A DNA stretch of 64,000 nt, taken from contig NZ_CP136709.1 in the NCBI RefSeq assembly GCF_032926325.1, forward strand, positions 719,501 to 783,500, written 5' to 3'. A model generated the notes under the pieces. That model was not told the origin of the DNA and searched no databases. It saw only the letters and a list, made by a program, of their open reading frames with translations. Every line of letters starts with the position of its first letter. Position 1 is the stretch's first letter. Of the stretch, positions 52,534-61,989 are shown piece by piece. The position numbers and the translations under genes are program-made. This DNA comes from Aestuariibaculum lutulentum (GTDB taxonomy: Bacteria > Bacteroidota > Bacteroidia > Flavobacteriales > Flavobacteriaceae).

Positions 52534-54099
52534 TTATGATAAATAAATGTAAAGCGCTATCACAGCCGCAACAACAGCAAAACCAACTGGCTTTAAATAC
52601 TGCCAAGGCGTAATATCCACTTGTTTTGTATACTCCTGATTGTAGTCTGTTTCTCTTGGTATAAAAGAACTTACTACGTACATGATGATTACTGTCAATA
52701 CAAACAAAATACCCATTAAGTGTAAGAAACTAATATCTGGCTTAATAACGTATAAAGTTGTTAAGTATGTTACCACACTAAATAAGATCGATATGTTGGC
52801 CGCCTTTCCTGATACTCTCTTCGAAAAGATTCCAACTAAAATAATAGCTAAAATTGGCACACTGTGTGTTCCGTTTAACTCTTGTAAATACGTGAAAATT
52901 CCACCTTCAACACCATATAATAATGGCGCAATTGCCATAGAGAATACAGCTAAAACAATTCCGAAGATTTTACCGGCTTTTACCACTTGTCTTTCTGAAG
53001 CATCGTGGTTGATATATTCTTTATAGAAATCTAAACCGAATAAAGTAACCGAACTGTTTAAGGCACTATTGAAAGAACTTAAAATCGCACCGAAAAGTAC
53101 AGCTGCAAAGAACCCGATAAATGCTACCGGTAATACCGCTTTTACCACCATTGGATAAGCTTCATCGGCATTTGCTAAGTCTCCATTAAATAAATAAAAT
53201 GCAATAATACCTGGAAGTACTACGATAAATGGTCCTAAAATTTTAATGAATGCAGCTAATAATAATCCTTTCTGACCTTCTTTTAAGTTTTTAGCTCCTA
53301 AGGCTCTTTGAATAATAGCCTGATTGGTCCCCCAATAGTAGAAATTTACAATTAACATGCCTGTAAATAAGGTTGCGAAGGGTACATCAGAATCTGGTCC
53401 ACCAATAATATTAAATTTCTCAGGTAATGTTGTTGTTAATGTTTTTAAACCTTGAAAAACACTTCCATCGCCGATTTTCATTAAACCGAAAATTGGAATT
53501 AACGACCCTCCTATGATTAAACCTACGGCATTAATAGAATCGGATACAGCTACCGCTTTTAATCCACCGAAAATCGCATAGATACTACCAATAATACCGA
53601 TAGCCCAAACCGTAACCCATAATGCTGGTTCCGGATCCATTCCTAACATTTCAGGAATATCAAACATGGTATTAATAGCTAATGCCCCAGAGTACAATAC
53701 TGTAGGAAGCATTGAGATAGCATACCCTAACAAGAATAATAATGAGACAATTGTTTTTGTGCTCTTACCGTAACGGTTTTCCAAAAACTGAGGAATGGTT
53801 GCAATACCACTTTTAAGGTACTTAGGTAATAAAACAAACGCTGTGAACACCATTGCAATGGCTGCTACAACTTCGTAAGCCATAATTGGAATACCGTCTC
53901 TAAACGACACACCATTCATTCCCACAATTTGTTCTGTTGATAAGTTAGTAAGTAATAGCGACCCTGCAATTACAGGCCCTGTAAGACTCCTTCCTCCTAA
54001 GAAATACCCATCAGATGAATTCTCATCTGTTTTTCTTGTTGACCACCATGCAATTACAGCAACCAACAAAGTAAAAGCGACAAAAGATAAAATACTCAT
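52534..54099 (-). CDS. SSS-family sodium:solute symporter of the arabinose operon
   Basis: This 521-residue Na+ symporter has about 13 membrane segments. It has 'LTNLSTEQIVGMNGVSFRDG', 'IYAIFGGLKAVAVSDSINAV' and 'AILSSFNSALNSSVTLFGLDF'. Being between araA and araD in the arabinose operon, it is the best candidate for L-arabinose uptake. Substrate is inferred from position, not from binding residues. It shares only family-level similarity with the symporter at 49276. Confidence 0.92.
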   Translation of the reverse strand: MSILSFVAFTLLVAVIAWWSTRKTDENSSDGYFLGGRSLTGPVIAGSLLLTNLSTEQIVGMNGVSFRDGIPIMAYEVVAAIAMVFTAFVLLPKYLKSGIATIPQFLENRYGKSTKTIVSLLFLLGYAISMLPTVLYSGALAINTMFDIPEMLGMDPEPALWVTVWAIGIIGSIYAIFGGLKAVAVSDSINAVGLIIGGSLIPIFGLMKIGDGSVFQGLKTLTTTLPEKFNIIGGPDSDVPFATLFTGMLIVNFYYWGTNQAIIQRALGAKNLKEGQKGLLLAAFIKILGPFIVVLPGIIAFYLFNGDLANADEAYPMVVKAVLPVAFIGFFAAVLFGAILSSFNSALNSSVTLFGLDFYKEYINHDASERQVVKAGKIFGIVLAVFSMAIAPLLYGVEGGIFTYLQELNGTHSVPILAIILVGIFSKRVSGKAANISILFSVVTYLTTLYVIKPDISFLHLMGILFVLTVIIMYVVSSFIPRETDYNQEYTKQVDITPWQYLKPVGFAVVAAVIALYIYLS

Positions 54100-54140
54100 A
54101 ATAGTTTATTTAGTTTTAGTTATTAGAAATTATTACGCCA

Positions 54141-54845
54141 TTAGCACCCCTGACCATAATAAGCATCTTTTCCGTGTTTACGTTCAAAATGCTTTTTCTT
54201 CAAGGCATCTTTTAAAATAGCTGCATTAGGGTTAATTTGCAAGGTTAAGTAAGCCATTCTTGCTACTTCTTCACAAACGGCGCTATTATATACTGCTTTT
54301 GCCGCTGTCGCACCCCAAGTAAACGGCGCGTGATTTCCAACAAGTATCATACCTACTTCGTTGTAATCTAAATTACGCTCATTAATACAATCTATAATTT
54401 GATACCCTGTCATGTGCTCATAATCACCCGCAATATACTCATCTTTCATTGGCGGAGCACATGGAATATCAGAAATTAGATGATCGGCATGTGTGGTTCC
54501 AAAAATCGGAATATCCTTGATAGCCTGAGCCCAAGCAGTACCATAGGTTGAGTGTGTATGTACTACACCTCCAATTTTATCCCACTCTTTATATAAAACG
54601 GCATGTGTTTTAGTATCTGAAGACGGTCGCATAGATCCTTCAACAATCTTAGCATCGAAGTCACAAATCACCATATCTTCAGGTTTTAATTCCGAATATG
54701 GTACACCACTTGGTTTAATAGCAAAAACGCCTTTATCACGATCTACAGCACTGGCATTACCAAATGTAAATAGCACTAAGCCTAACTCCGGAAGCTGCAT
54801 ATTTGCTTCGTAAGCTTCTTCTTTTAATGATTTATAGCTACTCAT
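54141..54845 (-). CDS. araD: L-ribulose-5-phosphate 4-epimerase
   Basis: This 234-residue class-II-aldolase-fold enzyme forms D-xylulose 5-phosphate. Zinc ligands are in 'HTHSTYGTAWAQ' and 'LVGNHAPFTWGATAAKAVYN'; 'SGVPYSELKPEDMVICD' and 'GSMRPSSDTKTH' are the usual substrate loops. It lies 4 bases after araB. The product is used by transketolase, which is encoded in the neighbouring unit. Confidence 0.96.
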   Translation of the reverse strand: MSSYKSLKEEAYEANMQLPELGLVLFTFGNASAVDRDKGVFAIKPSGVPYSELKPEDMVICDFDAKIVEGSMRPSSDTKTHAVLYKEWDKIGGVVHTHSTYGTAWAQAIKDIPIFGTTHADHLISDIPCAPPMKDEYIAGDYEHMTGYQIIDCINERNLDYNEVGMILVGNHAPFTWGATAAKAVYNSAVCEEVARMAYLTLQINPNAAILKDALKKKHFERKHGKDAYYGQGC

Positions 54846-54849
54846 AATC

Positions 54850-56526
54850 TTATTTTTTCATTATGTGGTTTTCCATAGCAACACATAGTTCACTATAGTC
54901 GTTATATACTTTTTTATAAGCCTCAACATTTTCTTGAATTGGCTCATACACTTTCTCAAACGGACTTGCCATTGCATCCATAGCTGCTTCTGTATTAGCA
55001 TGAACTCCAGCAGCAACAGCTCCAAATACTGAAGCACCTAAAGCACAAGCCTGCTCTGACTTAGCTACTTTTATTGGTGCATCTAAAACGTCGGCCATGA
55101 TTTGCATCACTAAATCTGATTTTTTAGAGATACCCCCAATAGCAATTACACCGTTAATAGCGATACCTTCTTCAACGAATCGATCGGCAATTTTTTTAGC
55201 ACCGAAACAAGATGCTTCTACTAATGCTCTGAATACTTTTGGAGATGTACTTCCTAAGTTAATTCCTGAAATCACACCTTTTAAGTTCTGATTTGCATCT
55301 GGCGTTCTTCTACCATTCATCCAATCTAAAGCCAACTCACCTGAAGCACCAATTGGTTCTTTTGCCGCAGCTTCGCTTAATTTTGGTAAAATGTTTCCTA
55401 AAGCTTCTTCAACTAATTGTGCTTTAACTTCTTCTGAAATTAAATTTGTACCACCAATAAGTTCTTTAATTGGCCAGGCAATTAAACGCTCATACCATGC
55501 GTAAATATCTCCAAAAGCTGACTGACCAGCCTCAAGACCTAACATACCTGGAATAACAGAACCATCTACTTGTCCGCAAATACCTTTTACCAAATGTTCT
55601 TCATCCTGCATTGGTGTTACCACGATATCACAGGTAGACGTTCCCATCACTTTTGTTAAGTGGTAAGGTTCAATATTCACCCCAACAGCTCCCATATGAC
55701 AATCGAAAGCTCCAACAGCAACTTCTACATTGGCAGGTAACCCTAAACGGTTTGTCCACTCTTCTGAAAGTGTTCCAACTGAGACATCAGAGGTGTAGGT
55801 ATCTTTAAACAATCTATCGGTTAATCCATCTAAAACAGGATCTAAAGCTACAAAGAAATCGTTTGGTGGTAATCCGCCGAAAGACTCATGCCATAAGGCT
55901 TTATGACCGGCAGCACAACGGCTACGTTTCATTTGTGTTACATCGTCTCCTCCCGTTAATAAAAACGGAACCCAATCACAATGTTCTACCCATGAATAGG
56001 CTGCTTCATGAACGGCCTTATCTGCTCTTGAAATGTGTAATATTTTAGACCAAAACCACTCTGAAGAATAGATTCCGCCTTCATATTTAGAATAATCAAT
56101 ATCCCATTTTGCACAAAGGGCATTAATTTCGTCTGCTTCTTTAATTCCTGTGTGATCTTTCCAAAGTACGAACATCGCATTCGGGTTTTCTTCAAAACCT
56201 TCCAACAATGCTAATGGCGTACCAGTTTTATCAACAGCTACTGGCGTAGAACCTGTTGTATCTACTCCAATACCTACAATGTTATTTACAACATCTTCAC
56301 TAACCTGAGCTACTACCGATTTAATGGTAGCCTCTATACCTTCAACATAATCTAAGGGATGTTGTCTAAACTGACTTTCCGATGGAACGCAATATTTCCC
56401 TTCTTTCCATCGTGCATAATAATGAACTGCTGTAGCCAACTCTTCACCGGTAACTGTGTTAACAATTAACGCTCTAACCGAATCTGACCCGAAGTCCATT
56501 CCTATGGTGTATTTTACATTATTCAT
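54850..56526 (-). CDS. araB: Ribulokinase
   Basis: AraB phosphorylates L-ribulose with ATP. The 558-residue FGGY kinase begins 'YTIGMDFGSDSVRALIVNT'. It has 'IVGIGVDTTGSTPVAVD', 'VAVGAFDCHMGAVGVNI' (catalytic Asp) and the ATP-site 'GVIAIGGISKKSDLVMQI'. It is the first gene of the araB-araD-symporter-araA unit, with the operator and -7-like box at 56579-56624 upstream. Length is typical. Confidence 0.96.
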   Translation of the reverse strand: MNNVKYTIGMDFGSDSVRALIVNTVTGEELATAVHYYARWKEGKYCVPSESQFRQHPLDYVEGIEATIKSVVAQVSEDVVNNIVGIGVDTTGSTPVAVDKTGTPLALLEGFEENPNAMFVLWKDHTGIKEADEINALCAKWDIDYSKYEGGIYSSEWFWSKILHISRADKAVHEAAYSWVEHCDWVPFLLTGGDDVTQMKRSRCAAGHKALWHESFGGLPPNDFFVALDPVLDGLTDRLFKDTYTSDVSVGTLSEEWTNRLGLPANVEVAVGAFDCHMGAVGVNIEPYHLTKVMGTSTCDIVVTPMQDEEHLVKGICGQVDGSVIPGMLGLEAGQSAFGDIYAWYERLIAWPIKELIGGTNLISEEVKAQLVEEALGNILPKLSEAAAKEPIGASGELALDWMNGRRTPDANQNLKGVISGINLGSTSPKVFRALVEASCFGAKKIADRFVEEGIAINGVIAIGGISKKSDLVMQIMADVLDAPIKVAKSEQACALGASVFGAVAAGVHANTEAAMDAMASPFEKVYEPIQENVEAYKKVYNDYSELCVAMENHIMKK

Positions 56527-56578
56527 AATATGAATATAACAATTTTAATTATTCTTCTTTTCTAAAGAAATAAGCATT

Positions 56579-56586
56579 GCAATATA
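56579..56586 (-). promoter_or_regulatory. Candidate -7 box of araB
   Basis: The minus strand reads TATATTGC, close to TAnnTTTG, eight bases beyond the inner edge of the operator. The same arrangement occurs before transketolase, with a two-base difference in spacing. Confidence 0.45.
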
Positions 56587-56593
56587 ACATTTA

Positions 56594-56624
56594 TTTTAAA
56601 AGTGTAACACTCACACTTTTAAAA
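56594..56624 (-). promoter_or_regulatory. Inverted-repeat operator upstream of araB (AraR candidate site)
   Basis: TTTTAAAAGTGT (56594-56605) and ACACTTTTAAAA (56613-56624) are perfect inverted copies with a 7-base spacer. A near-identical site with the same spacing stands before the transketolase gene. It overlaps the region where a -33 element would be, so binding would block transcription. Confidence 0.85.
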
Positions 56625-56632
56625 ATTTAGTC

Positions 56633-56665
56633 AAAAAAAATAACTTATTAAAAGTTATTTTTTTT
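56633..56665 (-). terminator. Terminator after the Nudix-like regulator gene
   Basis: A perfect 14-bp A/T hairpin (56633-56646 with 56652-56665, 5-base loop) ends in a T-run on both strands. It lies right after the araR-like gene and before the araB operator, so it separates the two transcription units. Confidence 0.82.
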
Positions 56666-56668
56666 GTG

Positions 56669-57346
56669 TTATAAATTGAAATTCAATTCTTTGTTATAAA
56701 GTTCTTCGTCAAACTGATAGAAATAAGCACCTTTTCTGGATTCAGACATGTCTTTTTCTTCTAATCTAACCAAGTAATTCATCTGTGATACTTTCCTTCT
56801 GAAGTTTCTTTTATCAAGTTGCTCACTTAAAATACCTTCATACAGCATCTGTAACTGCGGTAAAGTAAATTTAGCCGGTAATAAATTAAACGCTATCGGG
56901 AAATTTCTAACACGACGTCTTAAACGTCGAATTGCGGATCCTACCATCTCACTGTGATCGAAAATAAGCTCTGGTAATTCTTCAATTGGAAACCACTTAG
57001 CATCGTATTTACCTACACGTTCCTCGTTATACTCCGATTTTAAAATCATCGCACTATACGTGGTAGATACTACGCGCCCTGAAGGGTCTCTATCTGCCTT
57101 ACCAAATGTTCTTACCTGTTCCATATAGATATTCTCTAATCCGGATAAATCATACAGAACACGATTAGCAGCATCGTCAATATCTTCATCGTTACCAACA
57201 AAACCACCAATTAAAGACCATTTACCTTTTTCGGGTTCAAAACCACGATGTACCAGAAGTAACTCCAGCCTGTTGTTATTAAACCCGAAAATGATACAAT
57301 CTACAGCGAGCTTAATTTGTTGTTTTTGTTCCAATATCTTATTCAC
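56669..57346 (-). CDS. Nudix-domain transcriptional regulator, AraR/NrtR-like
   Basis: This 225-residue protein has a Nudix-fold N-terminal part (about 10-140) and a winged helix-turn-helix C-terminal part (about 150-220, 'LPQLQMLYEGILSEQLDKRN'). The Nudix box is degenerate: after G48 and E54 the REUXEE core reads R62-V-L-Y-D-L, losing two glutamates. So it is likely a ligand sensor, not a hydrolase. Bacteroidota AraR is of this type. It sits within tkt-tal, next to the arabinose genes, and its probable targets are the two operators. L-arabinose as inducer is inferred. Confidence 0.88.
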   Translation of the reverse strand: MNKILEQKQQIKLAVDCIIFGFNNNRLELLLVHRGFEPEKGKWSLIGGFVGNDEDIDDAANRVLYDLSGLENIYMEQVRTFGKADRDPSGRVVSTTYSAMILKSEYNEERVGKYDAKWFPIEELPELIFDHSEMVGSAIRRLRRRVRNFPIAFNLLPAKFTLPQLQMLYEGILSEQLDKRNFRRKVSQMNYLVRLEEKDMSESRKGAYFYQFDEELYNKELNFNL

Positions 57347-57364
57347 AACAAATTAGTCTTACTA

Positions 57365-58021
57365 TTATTGATTTCCTTTTTTGTAATCCTCTAAGAACTT
57401 AGCTAAACCGATATCTGTTAAAGGGTGTTTTAATAATCCTGTAATAGACGATAAAGGTCCTGTCATCACATCACTACCAATTTTAGCACAGTCGATAACG
57501 TGCATTGTGTGACGGATTGAAGCCGATAAAATTTGTGTTTCGAAACCGTAGTTATCGTAAATCTGTCTGATTTCAGCGATTAAGTTTAATCCATCAGTAG
57601 AGATATCATCTAAACGCCCTAAGAAAGGAGATACATAAGTTGCTCCTGCTTTAGCAGCTAATAATGCTTGCCCCGCAGAGAATACTAATGTTACATTTGT
57701 TCTGATGCCTTTATCTGAAAAATATTTACATGCTTTAATACCATCAGCAATTAAAGGTAATTTAACCACGATTTGTGGGTGAAGAGCAGCTAAAGCCTCT
57801 CCTTCTTTTACCATTCCTTCAAAGTCTGTAGAAATTACCTCAGCACTAACATCACCATCAACAATATCACATATCTTTTGGTAGTGTGCTAAAATATTTG
57901 CTTCACCAGTAATGCCTTCCTTCGCCATTAAAGATGGGTTAGTTGTAACACCATCTAATACCCCTAAAGCCTGTGCTTCTGCAATTTCGTCTAGGTTTGC
58001 TGTATCAATAAAAAATTTCAT
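57365..58021 (-). CDS. tal: Transaldolase (short, FSA-like type)
   Basis: This 218-residue TIM-barrel enzyme is of the short transaldolase/fructose-6-phosphate aldolase group. It begins 'MKFFIDTANLDEIAEAQALG' and has 'GVTTNPSL', the Schiff-base lysine region 'IVVKLPLI' (with 'TNVTLVFSAGQALLA') and 'ILSASIRH'. It links pentose-phosphate intermediates from arabinose with glycolysis. It lies 16 bases after transketolase and 18 before the regulator gene, all in one operon. Confidence 0.94.
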   Translation of the reverse strand: MKFFIDTANLDEIAEAQALGVLDGVTTNPSLMAKEGITGEANILAHYQKICDIVDGDVSAEVISTDFEGMVKEGEALAALHPQIVVKLPLIADGIKACKYFSDKGIRTNVTLVFSAGQALLAAKAGATYVSPFLGRLDDISTDGLNLIAEIRQIYDNYGFETQILSASIRHTMHVIDCAKIGSDVMTGPLSSITGLLKHPLTDIGLAKFLEDYKKGNQ

Positions 58022-58037
58022 TTTATATCCTATTTTA

Positions 58038-60080
58038 TTAGTTGTTATATGCTTTTAAATACTCTAAAACCTGTTGGCTTACCTGTGGTCCTGTAAATCC
58101 GAATTTCTCATCAAGAACACCTGCAGGGGCAGAATATCCGAAGTGATCTAATCCGAATACTTTACCTGCATCACCTACTAAACCTTCTAAGTTTACCGGT
58201 AAACCAGCTGTTAAACCAAACAATGGTTTGTTTTTAGGAATCACGCTGTTTTGGTACTCTTTAGATTGAAGTCTGAATACCCCTTCTGAAATTACTGAAG
58301 CAATATTCACTTTTAATCCGTTTTCGTTTTCTAAAATTTCAGCAGCAGCTACTAAAGTTGACACTTCCGATCCGTTAGCGATTAATACTACGTCTGGATT
58401 TTCAACTTCTTTCACTAAATATCCACCTTTTTCAGCAGCTAAAGCTTCGTTATATCTTGAATCTCCCTGTGCCGGAACATCTTTAATGTTTTGTCTCGAT
58501 AAGATTAAACCTGAAGGTGTCGTTGTATTTTCTAAAGCCATTTTCCAAGCTACAGAAGTCTCGGCAGCATCAGCAGGACGTAACGCTAAGAAACTTGGTT
58601 TTCCGCTGTGGTTTTTAAGCTTTTCTAATAAACGAATTTGAGCTTCCTGCTCGATTGGCTGGTGTGTTGGACCATCCTCTCCTACTCGGAACGCATCGTG
58701 CGTCCAAACATACTTAACTGGTAATTCTTGGATACCACTTAAACGAATGGCTGGCTTCATGTAATCTGAGAATACGAAGAAGGTTGCCACAACAGGAATA
58801 ATACCACCGTGTAATGCAATACCGTTAGCGATAGATGCCATAGTTAACTCGGCAACACCTGCTTGCAAGAATCCTCCAGAGAAATCACCTTTTTTAAGTG
58901 CGTGTGATTTCTTTAAGAAACCATCTGTTTTATCTGAATTTGATAAATCGGCAGAAGACACAATCATGTTTTCAACGTTTTCAGCTAAATAACCTAAAAC
59001 TGTTGAAGATGCCACACGAGAAGCTACACCTGGTTTTTGCTCGATTGCCGAGAAATCTAATTCTGGCAATTGACCAGAGAAGAAGAAATCTAATTTTTCA
59101 GCTAATGCAGGATTTGCAGATCTCCAAGCGTTAATTTCAGCTTTTTTCTCTGCTGCCTGAGCTGTTTTTTGAGCAAGAATATCTTTGTAGAATGCTTCAA
59201 CTTCCGGATAAATATCAAACGGTTTTTCTGTATCTGCACCTAAATTTTCCATGGTTTTAGCATAATCTGCACCTGTGTGTCCGATTGGCTGACCGTGTAA
59301 TTCACAGTGACCTTCAAACATACTACCATCGGCAGCTACACAACCTTTACCCATAATCGTTTTACCGATAATTAAGGTTGGTTTTTCTGTTTCAGCGTTA
59401 GCATCTTGTAATGCTTTACGAATTTCGTCGTGGTTGTGACCATCGATGGTTACAACTTTCCATCCCCAAGCTTCATATTTCATTGCAGTATCTTCAGTTG
59501 TTACCTCATCTGTTGAAGTTGATAGCTGAATATCGTTAGAATCGAAGAACATGATAAAATTACTTAATCCTAAGTGACCTGCAATACGACCAGCACCTTG
59601 AGAAATCTCTTCCTGAATACCACCATCTGAAATAAATCCGTAGATTTTGTGGTTCATCCAGTCTCCAAATCGTGCCTGTAAAAATTTAGCAGCGATTGCA
59701 GCTCCAACTCCCATAGTGTGTCCCTGACCTAATGGTCCAGATGTATTTTCAATACCTCTTTTAACATCTACCTCTGGGTGACCTGGTGTAATAGAACCCC
59801 ATTGTCTAAAATTAGCTACATCATCCTTTGCATAATTCCCTAATAGATAATACTGAGCATACATTAATGTAGATAAGTGCCCTGCATCCATGAAAAAGCG
59901 GTCTCTAAACGGCCACTCCATATCGGTTGGATCGAAGTTAAAGAACTCTGAATAAAGAATGTGCATGAAATCTGCACCTCCCATTGGTCCTCCAGGGTGT
60001 CCTGAATTTGCTTTTTCTACCATCGCTACAGCCAATGCTCTGATATTATCTGCTGCCTGCTGATCTAATTTTTTGTTCAT
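58038..60080 (-). CDS. tkt: Transketolase
   Basis: This TPP-dependent enzyme moves two-carbon units between sugar phosphates. The 680-residue protein has 'ANSGHPGGPMGGADF' (start of the first domain), the TPP motif 'GFISDGGIQEEISQGAGRIA' and the acidic 'VAELTMASIANGIALHGG'. 'HDAFRVGEDGPTHQPIEQEA' follows. It is first in tkt-tal-regulator and is preceded by an operator-promoter pair at 60203-60251. Coupling to arabinose breakdown is indicated by that operator. Confidence 0.96.
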   Translation of the reverse strand: MNKKLDQQAADNIRALAVAMVEKANSGHPGGPMGGADFMHILYSEFFNFDPTDMEWPFRDRFFMDAGHLSTLMYAQYYLLGNYAKDDVANFRQWGSITPGHPEVDVKRGIENTSGPLGQGHTMGVGAAIAAKFLQARFGDWMNHKIYGFISDGGIQEEISQGAGRIAGHLGLSNFIMFFDSNDIQLSTSTDEVTTEDTAMKYEAWGWKVVTIDGHNHDEIRKALQDANAETEKPTLIIGKTIMGKGCVAADGSMFEGHCELHGQPIGHTGADYAKTMENLGADTEKPFDIYPEVEAFYKDILAQKTAQAAEKKAEINAWRSANPALAEKLDFFFSGQLPELDFSAIEQKPGVASRVASSTVLGYLAENVENMIVSSADLSNSDKTDGFLKKSHALKKGDFSGGFLQAGVAELTMASIANGIALHGGIIPVVATFFVFSDYMKPAIRLSGIQELPVKYVWTHDAFRVGEDGPTHQPIEQEAQIRLLEKLKNHSGKPSFLALRPADAAETSVAWKMALENTTTPSGLILSRQNIKDVPAQGDSRYNEALAAEKGGYLVKEVENPDVVLIANGSEVSTLVAAAEILENENGLKVNIASVISEGVFRLQSKEYQNSVIPKNKPLFGLTAGLPVNLEGLVGDAGKVFGLDHFGYSAPAGVLDEKFGFTGPQVSQQVLEYLKAYNN

Positions 60081-60202
60081 TTTAATTTAGTTAATTTAAT
60101 AGTCAACGTCTTAGTTTGTTGAACGCATTTAAAATAATTGTGCAAAAATAAAAAAACATTTTACCTAAAGCCTATTTTAAACGCATTAGAATTTGATATT
60201 CA

Positions 60203-60210
60203 CAAATATA
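60203..60210 (-). promoter_or_regulatory. -7 box of the tkt-tal-regulator unit
   Basis: The minus strand reads TATATTTG, an exact TAnnTTTG, 8 bases downstream of the inverted-repeat operator. The operator would occupy the -33 area. Confidence 0.7.
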
Positions 60211-60218
60211 TAACATTT

Positions 60219-60251
60219 ATTTTATAAGTGTACTATAAACACTTATAAAAT
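60219..60251 (-). promoter_or_regulatory. Inverted-repeat operator upstream of transketolase (AraR candidate site)
   Basis: ATTTTATAAGTGT (60219-60231) and ACACTTATAAAAT (60239-60251) are perfect 13-bp inverted copies with a 7-base spacer. Shape, spacing and flanking 'aacattta' agree with the araB site. Confidence 0.88.
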
Positions 60252-60311
60252 TTTTGACGAGTTTTTAAAAAAACTAAAATTTTATTTGAAACTTATTAAA
60301 GTAAAATTCTG

Positions 60312-60647
60312 TTAAAGCTTGAAAATACTATCGAGAAGCATCCATTTTTCACCGGGTTTTGCCATAGGTAATTCCTGCTGAAATTTCCACATAAAATTTT
60401 CCCATTCCTGAACTTTTGGATTATTTATATCCATTTCTGCTTTCTTATCGAAAGAAAAATCATCGTTCACTTCCATAATCATGAACAATCTATTTTCAAT
60501 ATTGAAGATTTCCATGTCCTCTATACCGGCTGCCTTTATACTTTCTAATATTTCAGGCCATACGTTTTTGTGAAGCTTAATATATTCAGCTATTAATTCA
60601 GGATTATCCTTTAAATCACAGGCGAGTGCGTATCGTTTTGTTTTCAT
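60312..60647 (-). CDS. L-rhamnose/L-fucose mutarotase-type protein
   Basis: This 111-residue ferredoxin-like protein belongs to the RhaM (DUF718) family, which interconverts anomers of deoxyhexoses. It shows 'RYALACDLKDNPELIAEYIK', 'HKNVWPEILESIKAAGIEDM' (His) and 'NPKVQEWENFMWKFQQ'. It ends the fucose operon, 3 bases after fucP. In this operon it most likely equilibrates L-fucose. No further function is visible. Confidence 0.88.
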   Translation of the reverse strand: MKTKRYALACDLKDNPELIAEYIKLHKNVWPEILESIKAAGIEDMEIFNIENRLFMIMEVNDDFSFDKKAEMDINNPKVQEWENFMWKFQQELPMAKPGEKWMLLDSIFKL

Positions 60648-60650
60648 CTT

Positions 60651-61958
60651 TTAAAAATTCTTTTTATATACCATTATACCATAATAACCAATAATGAGGA
60701 AACATGAAGCTGGCAATATGAATGAAAAATTAACTTCAGGTACGCCTAAAATTTTAATATCAGTATAACCAACGCCACCCATATCTAAAATTAAGCCTTG
60801 TAACGTAGGCATTAAAGCTCCACCAACAATAGCCATAACTAAAAAGGCTGCACCAAACTTAGCATCTTCACCTTGTCCTTCAAGCGCAATACCATAAATG
60901 GTTGGGAACATTATTGACATGAAGAATGAAATACCAACTAAAGCGTAAAGTCCGATCATGCCGGGAACAAAAATTGTAGTTAAAGTACAAATCAATGCAC
61001 CTATTGAAAAATAAAACAACAGCCTTCCACTGTTAATATATTTTAAAAGGGCTGTACCAACCCATCTACCGGTCAAAAATATCACTAAGGCACTTATACC
61101 ATAAGTCACTGCCGATTGATTATCGATACCGATAGACTCCGCATATTGGTACAAGTATGTCCAGCACATGATTTGTGCACCCACATAAAACGCTTGGGCA
61201 ATAACACCCCAAACAAACTTCTTTGAAGAAAATAAACGTTTTATAGAACCGACTACAGACACTTTGGTTTCCTGCTCTTTATTTTGAGGCATTTTCATCA
61301 TGGCAATCAGAATAAAAAAGCCAATAACAACCACACCTAATAATACATACGGATTACGAATAACCTGTAAATCGGCAGTTCTAATCACTGACTTGGAAGC
61401 TTCATTTAAAGTTTCAAAAACCGAAGTTCCATCAGCATTTAAATCATCTGATTGAAGCGAACCTAAAATAAACTTTTGAGCTACAATTAATCCGCCTAAC
61501 GCTCCCATTGGGTTAAACGCCTGTGCCAGATTTAAACGCTGGGTAGCTGTTTCCTCCGCTCCCATAGAAAGAATATACGGATTCGCAGTGGTTTCTAAAA
61601 ACGCCAATCCGAAAGTTAAAATATAAAGCGCAGCTAAGAAGAATCCAAAAGCTTCAAATTCGGCTGCCGGATAAAACAAAAGTGCTCCAATCGCGTACAG
61701 TGCTAACCCCAATAAAACACCTTTCTTATAAGAATATTTATTTACGAAAATTGCCGCGGGAAGCGCCATGGTAAAATACCCGCCATAAAATGCCATTTGA
61801 ACCAGAGAAGCCTTAAAATTATCGAGTTCTAATACTTTTTTAAATGCTGAAACCATGGGGTTTGTAATATCGTTTGCAAATCCCCAAAGGGCAAATAAAG
61901 AAGTAATTAATATAAACGGAACGATAACAGTTTTCGCTACCACTGGTACTTTAGCCAT
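60651..61958 (-). CDS. fucP: L-fucose:H+ symporter-type permease
   Basis: This 435-residue major-facilitator protein of the FucP group has 12 membrane segments. Family features are 'FALWGFANDITNPMVSAFKK' (Asp 31 region) and 'AFLETTANPYILSMG' (Glu), matching FucP residues for proton and sugar binding. It lies between the mutarotase and the SDR dehydrogenase in a common operon. L-fucose is the likely substrate; glucose/galactose GluP-type carriers are related alternatives. Confidence 0.9.
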   Translation of the reverse strand: MAKVPVVAKTVIVPFILITSLFALWGFANDITNPMVSAFKKVLELDNFKASLVQMAFYGGYFTMALPAAIFVNKYSYKKGVLLGLALYAIGALLFYPAAEFEAFGFFLAALYILTFGLAFLETTANPYILSMGAEETATQRLNLAQAFNPMGALGGLIVAQKFILGSLQSDDLNADGTSVFETLNEASKSVIRTADLQVIRNPYVLLGVVVIGFFILIAMMKMPQNKEQETKVSVVGSIKRLFSSKKFVWGVIAQAFYVGAQIMCWTYLYQYAESIGIDNQSAVTYGISALVIFLTGRWVGTALLKYINSGRLLFYFSIGALICTLTTIFVPGMIGLYALVGISFFMSIMFPTIYGIALEGQGEDAKFGAAFLVMAIVGGALMPTLQGLILDMGGVGYTDIKILGVPEVNFSFILPASCFLIIGYYGIMVYKKNF

Positions 61959-61989
61959 AATGTCTTATTTAGTTTTGTTGAATTTTTAA

